Assembly (NCBI RefSeq): GCF_026768455.1
Contig: NZ_JAPPVQ010000017.1
Span: 102,710-166,709 of the forward strand
Origin: Candidatus Nitrosotenuis cloacae
GTDB taxonomy: Archaea; Thermoproteota; Nitrososphaeria; Nitrososphaerales; Nitrosopumilaceae
Reading direction: 5' to 3'
DNA length: 64,000 nucleotides
Shown in pieces: positions 54,804 through 64,000 of the stretch (positions within the stretch are counted from its first letter, which is position 1; every line of letters starts with the position of its first letter). The position numbers and the translations under genes are program-made. The notes beneath the pieces are model-generated. The model did not search any database and was not told the origin of the DNA. It saw nothing but the letters and a program-made list of their open reading frames with translations.

Positions 54804-55646
54804 ATGCGCCTAGGCGTCCACGTCTCAATCTCCGGCTCGCTTTCTGCTGCAGTAGACAATGCAGTCGAGCGAGAGTGCTCGGCGTTTCAGATTTTTACCC
54901 GCAGCCCCCGTATGTGGACTGCAAAGGACATCCCGGACAAGGACGCAGCTGAGTTCAGGCAGAAGCTGAGTGCAAGCAAGATAGACAGGTTTGCAACAGT
55001 TGCGCACATGCCATATCTGCCAAACCTTGCGTCCCCAAATGCCGCAACACATGCAAAGTCGATCGCAGTTCTCATCAAGGAGGTGGAGCGATGCGGCAAG
55101 CTTGGCGTTCCGTATCTTGTGGCGCACCTTGGCAGCCATTTGGGAGAAGGAGAGGGAAAGGGAATCAAGCAGCTGGTCAGCGCATTTACAAAGGCTGCTA
55201 GTGTCAAAAACGACGTAGTGATTCTGTTGGAGAACACCGCAGGACAGAAGAACTCTGTCGGCTCTGACTTTGATCAGTGGGCTGAGATATTTTCGCAGCT
55301 AAAGCCAAAGGACAGGTTCGGTGTGTGTTTTGATACGTGTCATGCGTTTGCATATGGGTATGATTTAAGGACGGAAAAGGACGTGTCTGCAACTTTTAAG
55401 AAATTTGACGACGCAGTCGGCTTTGAGAACCTAAAGATCTTGCACCTAAATGACTCAAAGGGCGAGATCGGCTCGAATCTGGACAGGCACGAACATGTAG
55501 GCCTTGGAAAGATCGGCGAAAAGGGGATGACTGCGGTGGTAAAGCTTGCGGCAAAAAAGGACATACCGGTTATCTTGGAGACCCCAATTGACAACGTGCG
55601 AGATGACTTTGGCAATTTAAGGAAGGTAAAGGAGCTCGTAGCTTGA
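54804..55646 (+). CDS. nfo: Endonuclease IV (apurinic/apyrimidinic endonuclease)
   Basis: The 280-residue protein is a TIM-barrel AP endonuclease: LGVHVSISGSLSAAVDNA, FQIFTRSPRMW, the metal site VAHLGSHLGEGEGKG, LENTAGQKNSVGSDFDQ, FDTCHAFAYGYD and HLNDSKGEIGSNLDRHEHVG, with the three zinc ions bound by conserved His, Glu and Asp. It cuts DNA at abasic sites in base excision repair. It lies between the primase and GlyRS genes. Confidence 0.97.
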   Translation: MRLGVHVSISGSLSAAVDNAVERECSAFQIFTRSPRMWTAKDIPDKDAAEFRQKLSASKIDRFATVAHMPYLPNLASPNAATHAKSIAVLIKEVERCGKLGVPYLVAHLGSHLGEGEGKGIKQLVSAFTKAASVKNDVVILLENTAGQKNSVGSDFDQWAEIFSQLKPKDRFGVCFDTCHAFAYGYDLRTEKDVSATFKKFDDAVGFENLKILHLNDSKGEIGSNLDRHEHVGLGKIGEKGMTAVVKLAAKKDIPVILETPIDNVRDDFGNLRKVKELVA

Positions 55647-55677
55647 AATTTATTTTTGTAAACTCGGTGATGATTCA

Positions 55678-57135
55678 TTGAACTATGAGAATGTGATGCA
55701 GCTGGCACTAGAGCGCGGGTTTTACTTTCCAAGCTGCGAGATTTACGCAGACGCACAGGCGGGGTTCTGGGAGTACGGCCCGTCTGGCGTTAGCATGAAG
55801 ACCAAGTTTATCGAGTTATGGAGGCGCGAGCTTGTGCGCAGAGACGGCATGCTGGAGATTGACGGCTCGCAGATAATGTCAAAGTCCGTGTTTGAGGCAT
55901 CAGGGCACCTAGCAAGCTTTGCGGACCCGATAGTAAAGTGCAAGGGATGCGGGCTGAACTACAGGGCGGACAGACTCATCTCCGAGATTGCAAAGATAGA
56001 GATTCCCGAGTCTGCGGATCTGCCGGACTTTGACAGGGCGATTTCCGAGAAGAACGTCAGGTGTCCAAAGTGCAAGGGCGAGTTTGATGCGGCAAGAAAA
56101 TTCAACATGATGTTCAAAGTGGAGATAGGGCCGGAGGCAGAGGCTGCGTATCTGAGGCCTGAGACGTGCCAGTCGATATTTGTAGATTTTCCAAGGTTGT
56201 TCAAGACCATGAGGGGCAAGCTCCCGCTGGGAGTTGCGCAGATAGGGAAGAGCTTTAGAAACGAGATCTCGCCAAGGCAGAGCCTTCTTAGGCTGCGCGA
56301 GTTCTACCAGGCGGAAATAGAGGTCTTCTGCAACCCGAACAAGCTGAACAATCTGGAGAGGTTTTCCGAGGTAAAAGACACGACGATCCGCCTGTGGATA
56401 AACGACGAGCTAAAGGCGATGAGCTGCAAGGAGGCAGTGGAGTCGGGCGTCCTTCCAAACGAGTTTGTCGCGTATTACCTGGGAATGCTCACAGAGTTTT
56501 ACGAAAAGACCGGCATCGACGTTACAAAGAGCAGGTTCAGAAGGCTTGGAGAGAAGGAAAAGGCATTCTATGCGAGCGTTGCGTTTGACTTTGAGGTCCA
56601 GACCACCATCGGCTGGCTGGAACTGGTTGCGTGCAATTACAGATCGGACTATGATCTGACCAGCCACGCAAACAAGAGCCGGGAGAAATTCGAGGTGCTA
56701 GACGACGAGCAGAAGGTGCTGCCCCACGTATTTGAGATATCCATGGGAATCGACCGCAGCCTGTATACCATTTTGGAGCACAGTCTGCGGGACGAGAAGG
56801 AAAACGAGAGGATCGTGCTTTCCATAAAGCCGTATCTTGCACCGGTTCACGTAGGTGTGCTTTCTCTGGTCAAAAAGGACGGCCTTAAGGAAAAGACGGA
56901 CGAGGTATACCTGAAAATAAAGCGCAGGTACGACGCATTTTTGGATCATTCTGGCGCCATAGGAAGGAGATACAGGAGGCTGGACGAGGTCGGCGCACCG
57001 TTTGCCATAACAATAGACCACCAGACGCTGCAGGACGACACGGTGACTTTGCGCAAGCGCGATTCCATGGAGCAAGAAAGAATAAAGATCTCAGATATCG
57101 AGTCTACATTATCCCAGGCAGTATCGTTTCCGTAA
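55678..57135 (+). CDS. glyS: Glycyl-tRNA synthetase (class II, archaeal/eukaryotic dimer type)
   Basis: The 485-residue protein, starting at TTG, opens YENVMQLALERGFYFPSCEIY and carries motif 1 (FWEYGPSGVSMKTKFIELWRREL), a zinc-like CKGCGLNY and CPKCKG insert, motif 2 (FRNEISPRQSLLRLREFYQAEIEVFC), motif 3 (MGIDRSLYTILEH) and an anticodon-binding domain (YLAPVHVGVLSLVKK). It charges tRNA-Gly, one gene of which is at 47340. It is shorter than many homologues, lacking part of the insertion domain. Confidence 0.95.
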   Translation: MNYENVMQLALERGFYFPSCEIYADAQAGFWEYGPSGVSMKTKFIELWRRELVRRDGMLEIDGSQIMSKSVFEASGHLASFADPIVKCKGCGLNYRADRLISEIAKIEIPESADLPDFDRAISEKNVRCPKCKGEFDAARKFNMMFKVEIGPEAEAAYLRPETCQSIFVDFPRLFKTMRGKLPLGVAQIGKSFRNEISPRQSLLRLREFYQAEIEVFCNPNKLNNLERFSEVKDTTIRLWINDELKAMSCKEAVESGVLPNEFVAYYLGMLTEFYEKTGIDVTKSRFRRLGEKEKAFYASVAFDFEVQTTIGWLELVACNYRSDYDLTSHANKSREKFEVLDDEQKVLPHVFEISMGIDRSLYTILEHSLRDEKENERIVLSIKPYLAPVHVGVLSLVKKDGLKEKTDEVYLKIKRRYDAFLDHSGAIGRRYRRLDEVGAPFAITIDHQTLQDDTVTLRKRDSMEQERIKISDIESTLSQAVSFP

Positions 57136-57160
57136 CTGAGTAATAAATTATAGAATCAGT

Positions 57161-60100
57161 TTACTTCTTTTTGCCTTTGTTGTCGTTGTTTCCATGGTTT
57201 CCGTTGTTGTCATGATCATCGTCGTGTTCGTCATCGTTTTCGTTTTCTTCGTTTTCATCGTCGTCCTCGTTCATCGGTTTTGTGGACTCGCAGTCTACGA
57301 ATACGTTCATACCTTGAGCTCCGTGGCATTGATCGTTGTCAGCACCGCCGTTAAGCAGGTCGTTGCCCTGTCCTCCGTGAATGATATCGTTGCCTGACTC
57401 GCCAAACAGCTGGTCGTGTCCTTGTTTTCCAAAGATTTTGTCGTTTCCAATTCCGGCGTATACTATGTCGTCGCCTGTTCCTGCGCTGATCCAGTCGTTG
57501 CCGTCTCCGCCCAAGATGTTATCCACATCCTGATTTCCATGGACCTTGTCGTTTCCTGTACCTGCGTCGATTGTGTCAATGCCTTGTCCGCCCCAGATCT
57601 TGTCGTCTCCGTCTCCACCAGACATGGTGTCGTTGCCTTGCTGTCCGTGTAGGTGGTCCTTTCCTGCATTTCCTTCCAATGTGTCATCTCCCTTTCCGCC
57701 CCAGATCTTGTCGTCTCCGTCTCCGCCTATGAGGCAGTCGTTTCCGTCCTTGCCGTGTATCTTGTCGTTTCCGCCCAGTCCGAAGATCAGGTCGTCTCCG
57801 GAGGTGCCCTTGAGATGATCGTTGCCTGTGGTGCCGTTTATCACGTTATCAAAGTCGGTTTCGGCCCTTCCACAGAACGGCGGTGCTATTACAGTCATCA
57901 CGGTGGCCACATTATTGTCCGGGTTTGATTCAGGGGTATCGGTAAATACCTCCACTATGTTTTCCACATTGCCGCTGATTGTGAGTGCTATTTGCGCCTG
58001 AATTGATCTGGTCTGCGTCACACCCGGGCCCATGTTACCAATGGTGCATGTGACAACTCCAAGACTGAATGTGCAGCTTGGATCCGAGGATGAGCCAGGT
58101 ACGGTATACGGGATAAATGAGAGTCCTGCTGGGAGTGTGTCTTCAACGTACACGTTTGCGGCATCCGACGGGCCGGAGTTTGTCACGGTGACATCGTACG
58201 TTATTGTCCTGCCTGCAACCGTGTTTTGTGGTCCTGTCTTGGATAGAGTTACATCGGTTTGCACTTCGACGTTTACTGGAACCTCGTCGCTCACATTGTT
58301 TGATTCATCAAGATCAGTTGAGCTGCTGGTGACAGATGCGGTGTTTACAAGTGTGCCGGATGCGCCTGAGCTGACAGACACATTGATGGTTACCTGCTGT
58401 GATTGTCCGGCAGGTATTGGATCAGTCAGGTTGCATATCACATCGTGGTTTGGCAAGTCGTATGAGCAGTCAGGGGACGAGCCGGTTGCGTTAAACGTGA
58501 TTCCGCTTGGAAGATCATCTACTATGACCACGCCGTCTGCGTCAGATGGACCGTCGTTTGTCACGGTGATTACATACGAGAGATCATCGCCTGCAAACAC
58601 GTCGGACTGGCTTGATTCTTTTAGTATTGAAAGATCGGATTCCCTTCTTATGTCAGCGGTGGCAGCGGCAGTCTGCACTGACGCGCATGCTGGGCATTCC
58701 ACGCTAACGGTGTTTGTGAATGGATCCTGGGCTGACGGTCCTACTTCTGTGGTGTAACGTATTTGGACAGAATCGTTGTTGTTAATGTCATATGGGCCAC
58801 ATAAGATCTGACTTGGATTGTTTTCATCTGGTAGTATTTGGCAAGATCCTGGGAATGGCTCCAATGTTATCGATGCCGACGATACTCCGCTGGGGAGATC
58901 GTCTTTGATCATTACATCTTTGGCATTTGATGTGCTCTGCGCTTGGTTTTGAACCGTTATGACGTAATCAATAGAGCCATCGCCTGCGGTCACTTGTCCA
59001 GGCGTTGCTGTCTTTGTTACAGATGAAAACACGATTGATTGTGAAATCGTGATTGGTACGGTAGCTTCTGCATTGGCTCCAAAGTTTGCCACCACTGCTC
59101 TATTTACCAGAGTACCACTGGAACCTGGAGCCACTCTACCTTCAAGTTCCACTACGACATAATCTCCTACATCAAGTGAGCCGAAGCCGTTACATACAAC
59201 ATTATACAGATCGCCATCCAATCTTTCACAGTGTCCAATCTGGGTTGTGGTGCCTTCACTTATGTCGTGTACTTCAGCAGAGTAGGATAATTGGTTCGGT
59301 GCAATTAGTACAGATTCAATTTGGCCGGTACCTAATGCGGGGAAGAAGTCCTGAATATGCACTGCAGTAGCTACGGCAGGTCCCAGATTGGTTGCGGTGA
59401 TTGTATATAATACGCCTTGTCCTGGAGAGACGGACGTCACGTTAACTGTTTTGGTAATTCCTAGCACGGTGTTAATTGGTATATCCTCGATTGTTAGTGT
59501 GGTGATATCAGAAGGTTGGGAAAACAGATCATCTGTTACAAATATTGGTATGGCCGGTACAGATGATGACAGATCAAGTCGGTATAATGTTGGGAGTGTA
59601 AGTGAGCCATCACCTAGATCACTTACATATAGATCGTTACCAATCTCGTCTATTGCAAGTCCGGATGGATTAGATAATGTGTCAGTAGCTGAAAATTGTG
59701 ATGCGATTGATGGAGATGTGGAATCAATCTTGATCACACCTGGGCCGAGGCTAAATTGAGATCCTGAAACAAATATGTTATTTCCCAGTACGGCTATGCT
59801 GACTGCATCTGTAAGAGACTCATTTGATGTTCCAGAGTAAAGCAGTGTTGCTTCATAGTCAGGAGATGGAATTGTGGAGAGATCTACCATAAAGATTGCA
59901 CCAGATCCACTCTCTGCAGCCGTGTCAAGAATGTAGAGTATGTTATTATGAATCACCATATGGCGTATGCCATCAAATGTAATGTCAATGGGGACTACTA
60001 ACGGAGTGGCAGGTATACTGTCAGATGGATCCACAGAATAAATCACACCGTCACTGTCTGCAACATATAGGATTCCATTAGCATCTACTGCTATTGCCAA

Positions 60101-60448
60101 CAAGCCCGAGAAATCACTGGATGTAATATCTACAACGTTTGAACCAGACTGAGGAAGTGGTAGACCTTGTGCGTCCAGATTTATTTTTGAGATTTTATCC
60201 GCATTTGCGGCGTATACAGAGTCGCCATAGCTCACTATACGCTCTGCAATTTCAATTGTGCCTTCATTGTCTATGGGAGTAACAAATCCGTTGATTGCAG
60301 TTACTGAGAATGTATTGTCCTGCCCAAATCCGCCTGCTGCATAATCAAGTACTATCACACGCAAATTCACAGATGGTGCGGCAAGTACTTGAGTAATACC
60401 AGAGGTAGTAAGTAAAAGCCCAATAAGCAAAAGGGATAGTTTTTGCAT
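57161..60448 (-). CDS. Exported surface protein with beta-propeller, DUF11 and RTX repeats
   Basis: The 1095-residue protein has a signal peptide (LSLLLIGLLLTTSGITQVLA), an N-terminal region with NHL-like repeats (about 30-320; ADKISKINLDAQG, AVDANGILYVADSDG), then four DUF11 domains (about 325-860, each with a VTNxGPSDA-type strand). About twenty RTX-type GGxGxD calcium repeats (about 885-1065) follow, and an acidic tail of D, E, N and G ending in KGKKK. A Shine-Dalgarno-like GATGAGGAGAT precedes the ATG, unusual beside the leaderless genes here. It probably forms part of the cell envelope and folds when it binds calcium outside. No type I secretion genes are seen. Confidence 0.9.
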   Translation of the reverse strand: MQKLSLLLIGLLLTTSGITQVLAAPSVNLRVIVLDYAAGGFGQDNTFSVTAINGFVTPIDNEGTIEIAERIVSYGDSVYAANADKISKINLDAQGLPLPQSGSNVVDITSSDFSGLLAIAVDANGILYVADSDGVIYSVDPSDSIPATPLVVPIDITFDGIRHMVIHNNILYILDTAAESGSGAIFMVDLSTIPSPDYEATLLYSGTSNESLTDAVSIAVLGNNIFVSGSQFSLGPGVIKIDSTSPSIASQFSATDTLSNPSGLAIDEIGNDLYVSDLGDGSLTLPTLYRLDLSSSVPAIPIFVTDDLFSQPSDITTLTIEDIPINTVLGITKTVNVTSVSPGQGVLYTITATNLGPAVATAVHIQDFFPALGTGQIESVLIAPNQLSYSAEVHDISEGTTTQIGHCERLDGDLYNVVCNGFGSLDVGDYVVVELEGRVAPGSSGTLVNRAVVANFGANAEATVPITISQSIVFSSVTKTATPGQVTAGDGSIDYVITVQNQAQSTSNAKDVMIKDDLPSGVSSASITLEPFPGSCQILPDENNPSQILCGPYDINNNDSVQIRYTTEVGPSAQDPFTNTVSVECPACASVQTAAATADIRRESDLSILKESSQSDVFAGDDLSYVITVTNDGPSDADGVVIVDDLPSGITFNATGSSPDCSYDLPNHDVICNLTDPIPAGQSQQVTINVSVSSGASGTLVNTASVTSSSTDLDESNNVSDEVPVNVEVQTDVTLSKTGPQNTVAGRTITYDVTVTNSGPSDAANVYVEDTLPAGLSFIPYTVPGSSSDPSCTFSLGVVTCTIGNMGPGVTQTRSIQAQIALTISGNVENIVEVFTDTPESNPDNNVATVMTVIAPPFCGRAETDFDNVINGTTGNDHLKGTSGDDLIFGLGGNDKIHGKDGNDCLIGGDGDDKIWGGKGDDTLEGNAGKDHLHGQQGNDTMSGGDGDDKIWGGQGIDTIDAGTGNDKVHGNQDVDNILGGDGNDWISAGTGDDIVYAGIGNDKIFGKQGHDQLFGESGNDIIHGGQGNDLLNGGADNDQCHGAQGMNVFVDCESTKPMNEDDDENEENENDDEHDDDHDNNGNHGNNDNKGKKK
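57300..57850 (-). repeat. RTX calcium-binding nonapeptide repeats
   Basis: The coding strand repeats a 27-base unit about twenty times, encoding GGxGxDxux-type nonapeptides (for example GNDKIHGKDGNDCLIGG, GGDGDDKIWGGKGDD). The copies vary, so the DNA repeats are diverged. The plus strand shows long shadow frames that are not genes. Confidence 0.9.
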
Positions 60449-60605
60449 CTTATCTCCTCATCTTTTTTAGCATATAACTCAAACCGGAACTTGCCAGATT
60501 TGGGAATGCCAGTCTGGCCTCAAAGCTGCTCATTGGTCAAGATATAGCACCGTATTATTTATGAAAATTGGAACTTTGGCTAAATGATCGGTGCCAAACT
60601 GGCAT

Positions 60606-63600
60606 CTAGTCCGATGTCACGGTTATCAGTTTGGTGTACGTGGACCTGTACTTTACCTTCACGTCGATGTTCTCCAAGGCCTGCGCTTCTGGGATTATTC
60701 CGCCGTCGGACTCTAAAGATACGTTCCATGTTCCCACAATCGGGTCAATTGAGGTTATTGAGAATCTCTCAAGCGGGTTGTCTTGTCCGGAATACCTTAT
60801 TCTGTAGACTTGGCCGTCCAATTCGACGCTGACGGTGTTGCCCCTGTGTCCTGTAGTCGAATCTTTTACCACACACGAGTCGGATTTGCCAATTACACAA
60901 GTGCCGTCCGGGGCTACCACCCTGTAGTGCAGTGCAGGATTGCTGTCAGATGAATACAATAGTCCTGCTCTTGCGATCATGTTACCGTCGTCTGTAACAG
61001 AGTCTGCTACCACTGGGCTTGTTATAGAATACTGCTTTGTGGCAGGGAATGTGTTGAGCTTGGTAGTTGCCGTATCGATTGCGATATCGTACAGATTGAG
61101 TCTTGCGTTCACGTCGTACTGTGTGCTTGTTCCTACCTCCGGTACAAGCCAGTCAAGGTCAACTACAGATTGTCCTTTGACGAACAGGTATTCTGGTGAT
61201 GTGTATACTGCCTTGCCGTCAACCAATAGTGATACTGTGCCGAACAGTGGTTTTTCACCATTGTTATACACGTATGCGGTTGGCCTGTAGGATGATCCTT
61301 CTGCCTTGCTTGGAGGTGTGTCAAACTCCATTCTTGCGTCAAGTTTGTACGATGGTTTGACTCCAAGGTAGTATCTTTCTGAGGCCTGTGCCTTTTCGTC
61401 ACCGCCAATTACATGTATCCAGTACACTATTGCTGGAGCCTGTAGGAACGATGTTGGCAATTCTGCAGACATTACGTATGTGTTTGTGATGTTTAGAAGT
61501 GGTGCTACGTCCATCTTTACTGCTGCATAGTTGCTATAGTTTCCACCGGCTGCTGCTACTCTGAGTTCGGCCCTTCTTGGAGCGGTATTGCTATCTACGA
61601 TTGCAGATATCTTGACTTGGTCTTTTGGTTCTGCAAAGTAGTTTACCTCAGTGGATCTGACCGGCTTGTTTGCGTTTATCTGGAATTTGATGTCAAATAT
61701 GTTCGGTATTCCTTCGCCTACGGTTGGCTCAAATGGCGATGCTCTGTCAAGGTCGCTCATCGGGTTGACGATTATGGTCTCCCTGCACTGGCTGATGTTT
61801 GCAAGATACGATACGGTTATCAGCCTTCTTCCCTCCGTTTGCTCTGCTGTCACAACAAAGAAGTTGAGGCTAGAGTCTAGTGGTGCCTCGTAGACATATC
61901 TGCTTACCTGCAGTACTCTGTTTGCGTCAAGATATGGTTGCTCCTTGGCAAGTTCTGCAGAGTATACCTCTTTTTGAGGGGTTCTGATCTTCACTGATGG
62001 TGCTGGTGCCTCCGAACCGTACACGCCGACTGTGATTCTTGCCATGTTCTTTTCGCATGTATCGTACGTTATTTCGTAGATTATGATTGATTCTCCGAGT
62101 CGTCCTCCGAATCCTCCCTCGCCTGATGATCCTACTGCGCCGCCACCTCCGCCGCCTCCGCCGCCGGATGAGCCGGATGTGCTTGTACTTGTTCCAGTCG
62201 AGCTGGAGCCGCTGCTAACTGATCGTGATGAGAGGCTGAATCTGCTAAAGTGGTCCACGGTGAGGTCCAGTTCGCATGTGTTTGCATCTATCGATACTGA
62301 GTTGGAGAGTACGATTCCTTGTTGCTTCCAGGTATTTGACGAGGTGTCAAACATGTATCCGGTGAGGACAGGACAGTTGTTGCTGTCAGATACGATCGAA
62401 GTTGACTTTGCCACTCTGACCTTGATTACCGGCTTTTCTCCGTGGTTGTTTGAGTTTGACCAGTCAAATCCTTCGCCGCTTTCCTCGAATTCGGACTTTA
62501 TGTCGATAAACAGGTTGGTGACATCCTGGCTAATACCGGTGGATCCGACGGATGATGGGATTGTGGGGGATGACTCTCCTACAAGCCAGTCGCTTGGAGC
62601 TGAGCCTACAGATGTGACTCCGTCCTTTGGATGAACTGTGATTTGTTTAATTCCTCCCCATGATGATAGCAGTGATGATTCTACTGGGATTACCATCTTT
62701 TGTCCCTCAACTATCTTGTTTAGTGGTGGAGTGGCAACGAATTGTGGTGAGGAGCCTGATGGGGCAGTGACAATCGTCGGGATTACAGAGATCAGCTCTG
62801 GGAATTCAGGCATCGAGTAGTTCTGCACCCCGATGGTATTCATCATTGTTCTACCGCTGGTCAGTGACGAAAGCGACAGACTTAGTTTTACCGATGCCTG
62901 TTTTGTGACAGCATCGTTTAGTAATGTGGTTGCGTTTCCTACCGAGACGATTGGAGGTAGATCCCGTACCGTGTTAATTGTATGAGTGGATGTTCCGTTG
63001 ATTACGGTTGCAGAGTAGGTTGTGGTCCACGTGTTGTATTCTGTTCCATTAAGTGACGGAGCAGAAGTGATGACTGTAGGTGCAATTGTGGATAGATCTG
63101 CTGATTGTAATGCAACTCTGAATATTGAGGTTCCATTCATGTGAGTGTTGTGCACTTCGTGTAGTGTGCTGTTACCCAACACATTGTAGCCGGAAGGCAT
63201 TGTGACCATGGTAAAGTTGTACGTTCCAAATGGCGCAAGTGAGAATCGTACTCGTCCCACAGTACTGTCAGCGTCGTTTATTCCACCGTCGACAACTGTA
63301 AGAGGCAGGCTTCCTCCAAACGGATTTGGAGATACGGTGTAGGTAGCGCCGCCTATGAGCGTGTTCGATATGTCTCTTGCTTCAATTTTTGCTCCACCCT
63401 TGAACAGTATGCTATCTGACATTCCAATCTTTTCGGTTATGGATTTTGTAGTGGTAGTTCTGGTTTGATCTGTCATTCCTAGTGACTCGATCAGTGATCT
63501 GGTACGGGTTGCGGTTGCTGTTGCTGCGTCTGTGAGTCCCAGGCTTTCTGTGAGTGACTGAGTACGTGCGGTAGTGAAGGTTACAGTATCAGAGATGCCT

Positions 63601-64000
63601 AATGATTCAGTCATCGACTTGGTGCGAGTTGTGGTAAAGGCCACAGTATCAGAGAGACCTAATGATTCAGTCATCGATTGTGTCCTGGATGCGGTTGTAG
63701 TTGTGTTGTCAGTCATTCCTAGTGACTCTGTGAGTGACTGGGTTCTAGAAGATGATGTTTTGGCAGTGTCAGTTAGACCTAGATTCTCAGCTAGAGAATG
63801 GGTTCTAGAAGATGATGTTTTGGCAGTGTCAGTTAGACCTAGATTCTCAGCTAGAGAATGGGTTCTAGAAGATGATGTTTTGGCAGTGTCAGTTAGACCC
63901 AAGTTTTCTGTCAGTGACTGGGTTCTGGATGCTGTGGCAGTGGCGTTGTCAGTCATTCCAAGGGATTCTGTCAGTGACTGGGTTCTTGTTGCGGTTGCTG
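60606..64000 (-). CDS. Very large surface protein with tandem 20-residue repeats, 5' end outside window
   Basis: The frame is open to the right edge, so the first residues are missing; at least 1130 codons are present. The N-terminal part is a chain of 20-residue repeats with SLTESLGLTD-type sequence (about ten copies in view). It is followed by a beta-rich region (about residues 190-570), a serine/threonine and glycine linker (STGTSTSTSGSSGGGGGGGGG) and a C-terminal domain of about 510 residues with few cysteines. The last residues lack a membrane anchor. Proteins of this build are known from thaumarchaeal surfaces; the function is unknown. Many NxS/T sites suggest glycosylation by the STT3 enzyme of this window. 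Confidence 0.88.
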   Translation of the reverse strand, partial: ATATRTQSLTESLGMTDNATATASRTQSLTENLGLTDTAKTSSSRTHSLAENLGLTDTAKTSSSRTHSLAENLGLTDTAKTSSSRTQSLTESLGMTDNTTTTASRTQSMTESLGLSDTVAFTTTRTKSMTESLGISDTVTFTTARTQSLTESLGLTDAATATATRTRSLIESLGMTDQTRTTTTKSITEKIGMSDSILFKGGAKIEARDISNTLIGGATYTVSPNPFGGSLPLTVVDGGINDADSTVGRVRFSLAPFGTYNFTMVTMPSGYNVLGNSTLHEVHNTHMNGTSIFRVALQSADLSTIAPTVITSAPSLNGTEYNTWTTTYSATVINGTSTHTINTVRDLPPIVSVGNATTLLNDAVTKQASVKLSLSLSSLTSGRTMMNTIGVQNYSMPEFPELISVIPTIVTAPSGSSPQFVATPPLNKIVEGQKMVIPVESSLLSSWGGIKQITVHPKDGVTSVGSAPSDWLVGESSPTIPSSVGSTGISQDVTNLFIDIKSEFEESGEGFDWSNSNNHGEKPVIKVRVAKSTSIVSDSNNCPVLTGYMFDTSSNTWKQQGIVLSNSVSIDANTCELDLTVDHFSRFSLSSRSVSSGSSSTGTSTSTSGSSGGGGGGGGGAVGSSGEGGFGGRLGESIIIYEITYDTCEKNMARITVGVYGSEAPAPSVKIRTPQKEVYSAELAKEQPYLDANRVLQVSRYVYEAPLDSSLNFFVVTAEQTEGRRLITVSYLANISQCRETIIVNPMSDLDRASPFEPTVGEGIPNIFDIKFQINANKPVRSTEVNYFAEPKDQVKISAIVDSNTAPRRAELRVAAAGGNYSNYAAVKMDVAPLLNITNTYVMSAELPTSFLQAPAIVYWIHVIGGDEKAQASERYYLGVKPSYKLDARMEFDTPPSKAEGSSYRPTAYVYNNGEKPLFGTVSLLVDGKAVYTSPEYLFVKGQSVVDLDWLVPEVGTSTQYDVNARLNLYDIAIDTATTKLNTFPATKQYSITSPVVADSVTDDGNMIARAGLLYSSDSNPALHYRVVAPDGTCVIGKSDSCVVKDSTTGHRGNTVSVELDGQVYRIRYSGQDNPLERFSITSIDPIVGTWNVSLESDGGIIPEAQALENIDVKVKYRSTYTKLITVTSD
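63421..64000 (-). repeat. 60-bp coding tandem repeat (minisatellite)
   Basis: A 60-bp unit recurs about ten times and continues past the window edge. The copies at 63781-63840 and 63841-63900 are identical except for the last base, and the stretch 63739-63780 matches them exactly, so part of the array duplicated recently. All copies keep the reading frame of the surface protein gene, so copy number changes would lengthen or shorten the protein in steps of 20 residues. Confidence 0.92.

Noticed and set aside
62083..62634. Plus-strand proline-rich frame
   Set aside because: The proline run is the complement of the poly-glycine linker codons of the surface protein; it is a shadow.
63421..64000. 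CRISPR array
   Set aside because: Repeats are contiguous 60-bp units without spacers, all in frame with one protein, and no cas genes are present.

Overview
The window is 64 kb of a thaumarchaeal (Nitrososphaerota, ammonia-oxidiser lineage) chromosome. The evidence is the mix of archaeal information-processing genes (PriS/PriL primase, RPA, aIF2 alpha and gamma, L2, S6e, Nop10, Sm-like protein, pelota, GatD/GatE, SRP RNA) with traits typical of that phylum: a grpE-dnaK-dnaJ chaperone operon, a bacterial-type MetK, cobalamin synthesis genes, a candidate tetraether-lipid synthase and large repeat-rich surface proteins. Many genes have TATA-like boxes about 25 bases before the start codon, which fits leaderless transcripts, and TTG and GTG starts are common. 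The genus cannot be fixed from sequence alone.

Layout. 1-5.7 kb: two glycosyltransferases, a Tes-like radical SAM enzyme, TrmB and DtxR-type regulators, an AbrB/VapC toxin-antitoxin pair with a perfect palindrome at its start, and YjbQ. 5.7-6.1 kb: a small antitoxin gene followed by a frameshifted RelE-type toxin. 6.3-12.1 kb: a hypothetical protein, pelota, CutA, a site-2 protease, a tRNA thiolase, SRP RNA, acylphosphatase and L2. 12.2-18.1 kb: a CDC48-type ATPase carrying an inserted J-domain, then gatD and gatE. 18.1-24.8 kb: tRNA-Leu, grpE-dnaK-dnaJ, a Rossmann protein, a DUF354 protein and tRNA-Gln. 24.8-33.8 kb: an ABC exporter, RPA, an Lhr-type helicase, a tiny membrane protein, RadB, Sm protein, MetK and an NAD(P)-dependent epimerase-like protein. 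33.8-39.8 kb: a membrane J-protein and cobalamin genes (cbiD, cbiG, cbiX, cbiC, cbiA, cobO type). 39.9-46.6 kb: aIF2 alpha, Nop10, an STT3/AglB oligosaccharyltransferase fused to a cyclophilin, PEBP, PIN, aIF2 gamma, S6e and two zinc ribbons. 46.6-47.4 kb: an AT-rich patch with a split, degenerate Doc/Fic-like gene next to tRNA-Gly. 47.4-57.1 kb: a C39-like/TPR protein, an amidotransferase, a secreted protein, a UPF0182 protein, the primase subunits, endonuclease IV and GlyRS. 57.1-64 kb: two very large exported surface proteins, one with DUF11 and RTX repeats and one with a 20-residue tandem repeat that runs off the right edge.

The two most unusual items are gene fusions. The CDC48 homologue has about 170 residues, including an HPD-bearing J-domain and scattered cysteines, inserted inside its second AAA module, with codon use unlike its surroundings. 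The STT3/AglB enzyme carries a complete cyclophilin prolyl isomerase on its outward-facing C terminus, which would physically couple N-glycosylation to folding of surface proteins such as the two at the right end of the window. With DnaJ/DnaK/GrpE and the membrane J-protein, the window is rich in protein-folding functions.
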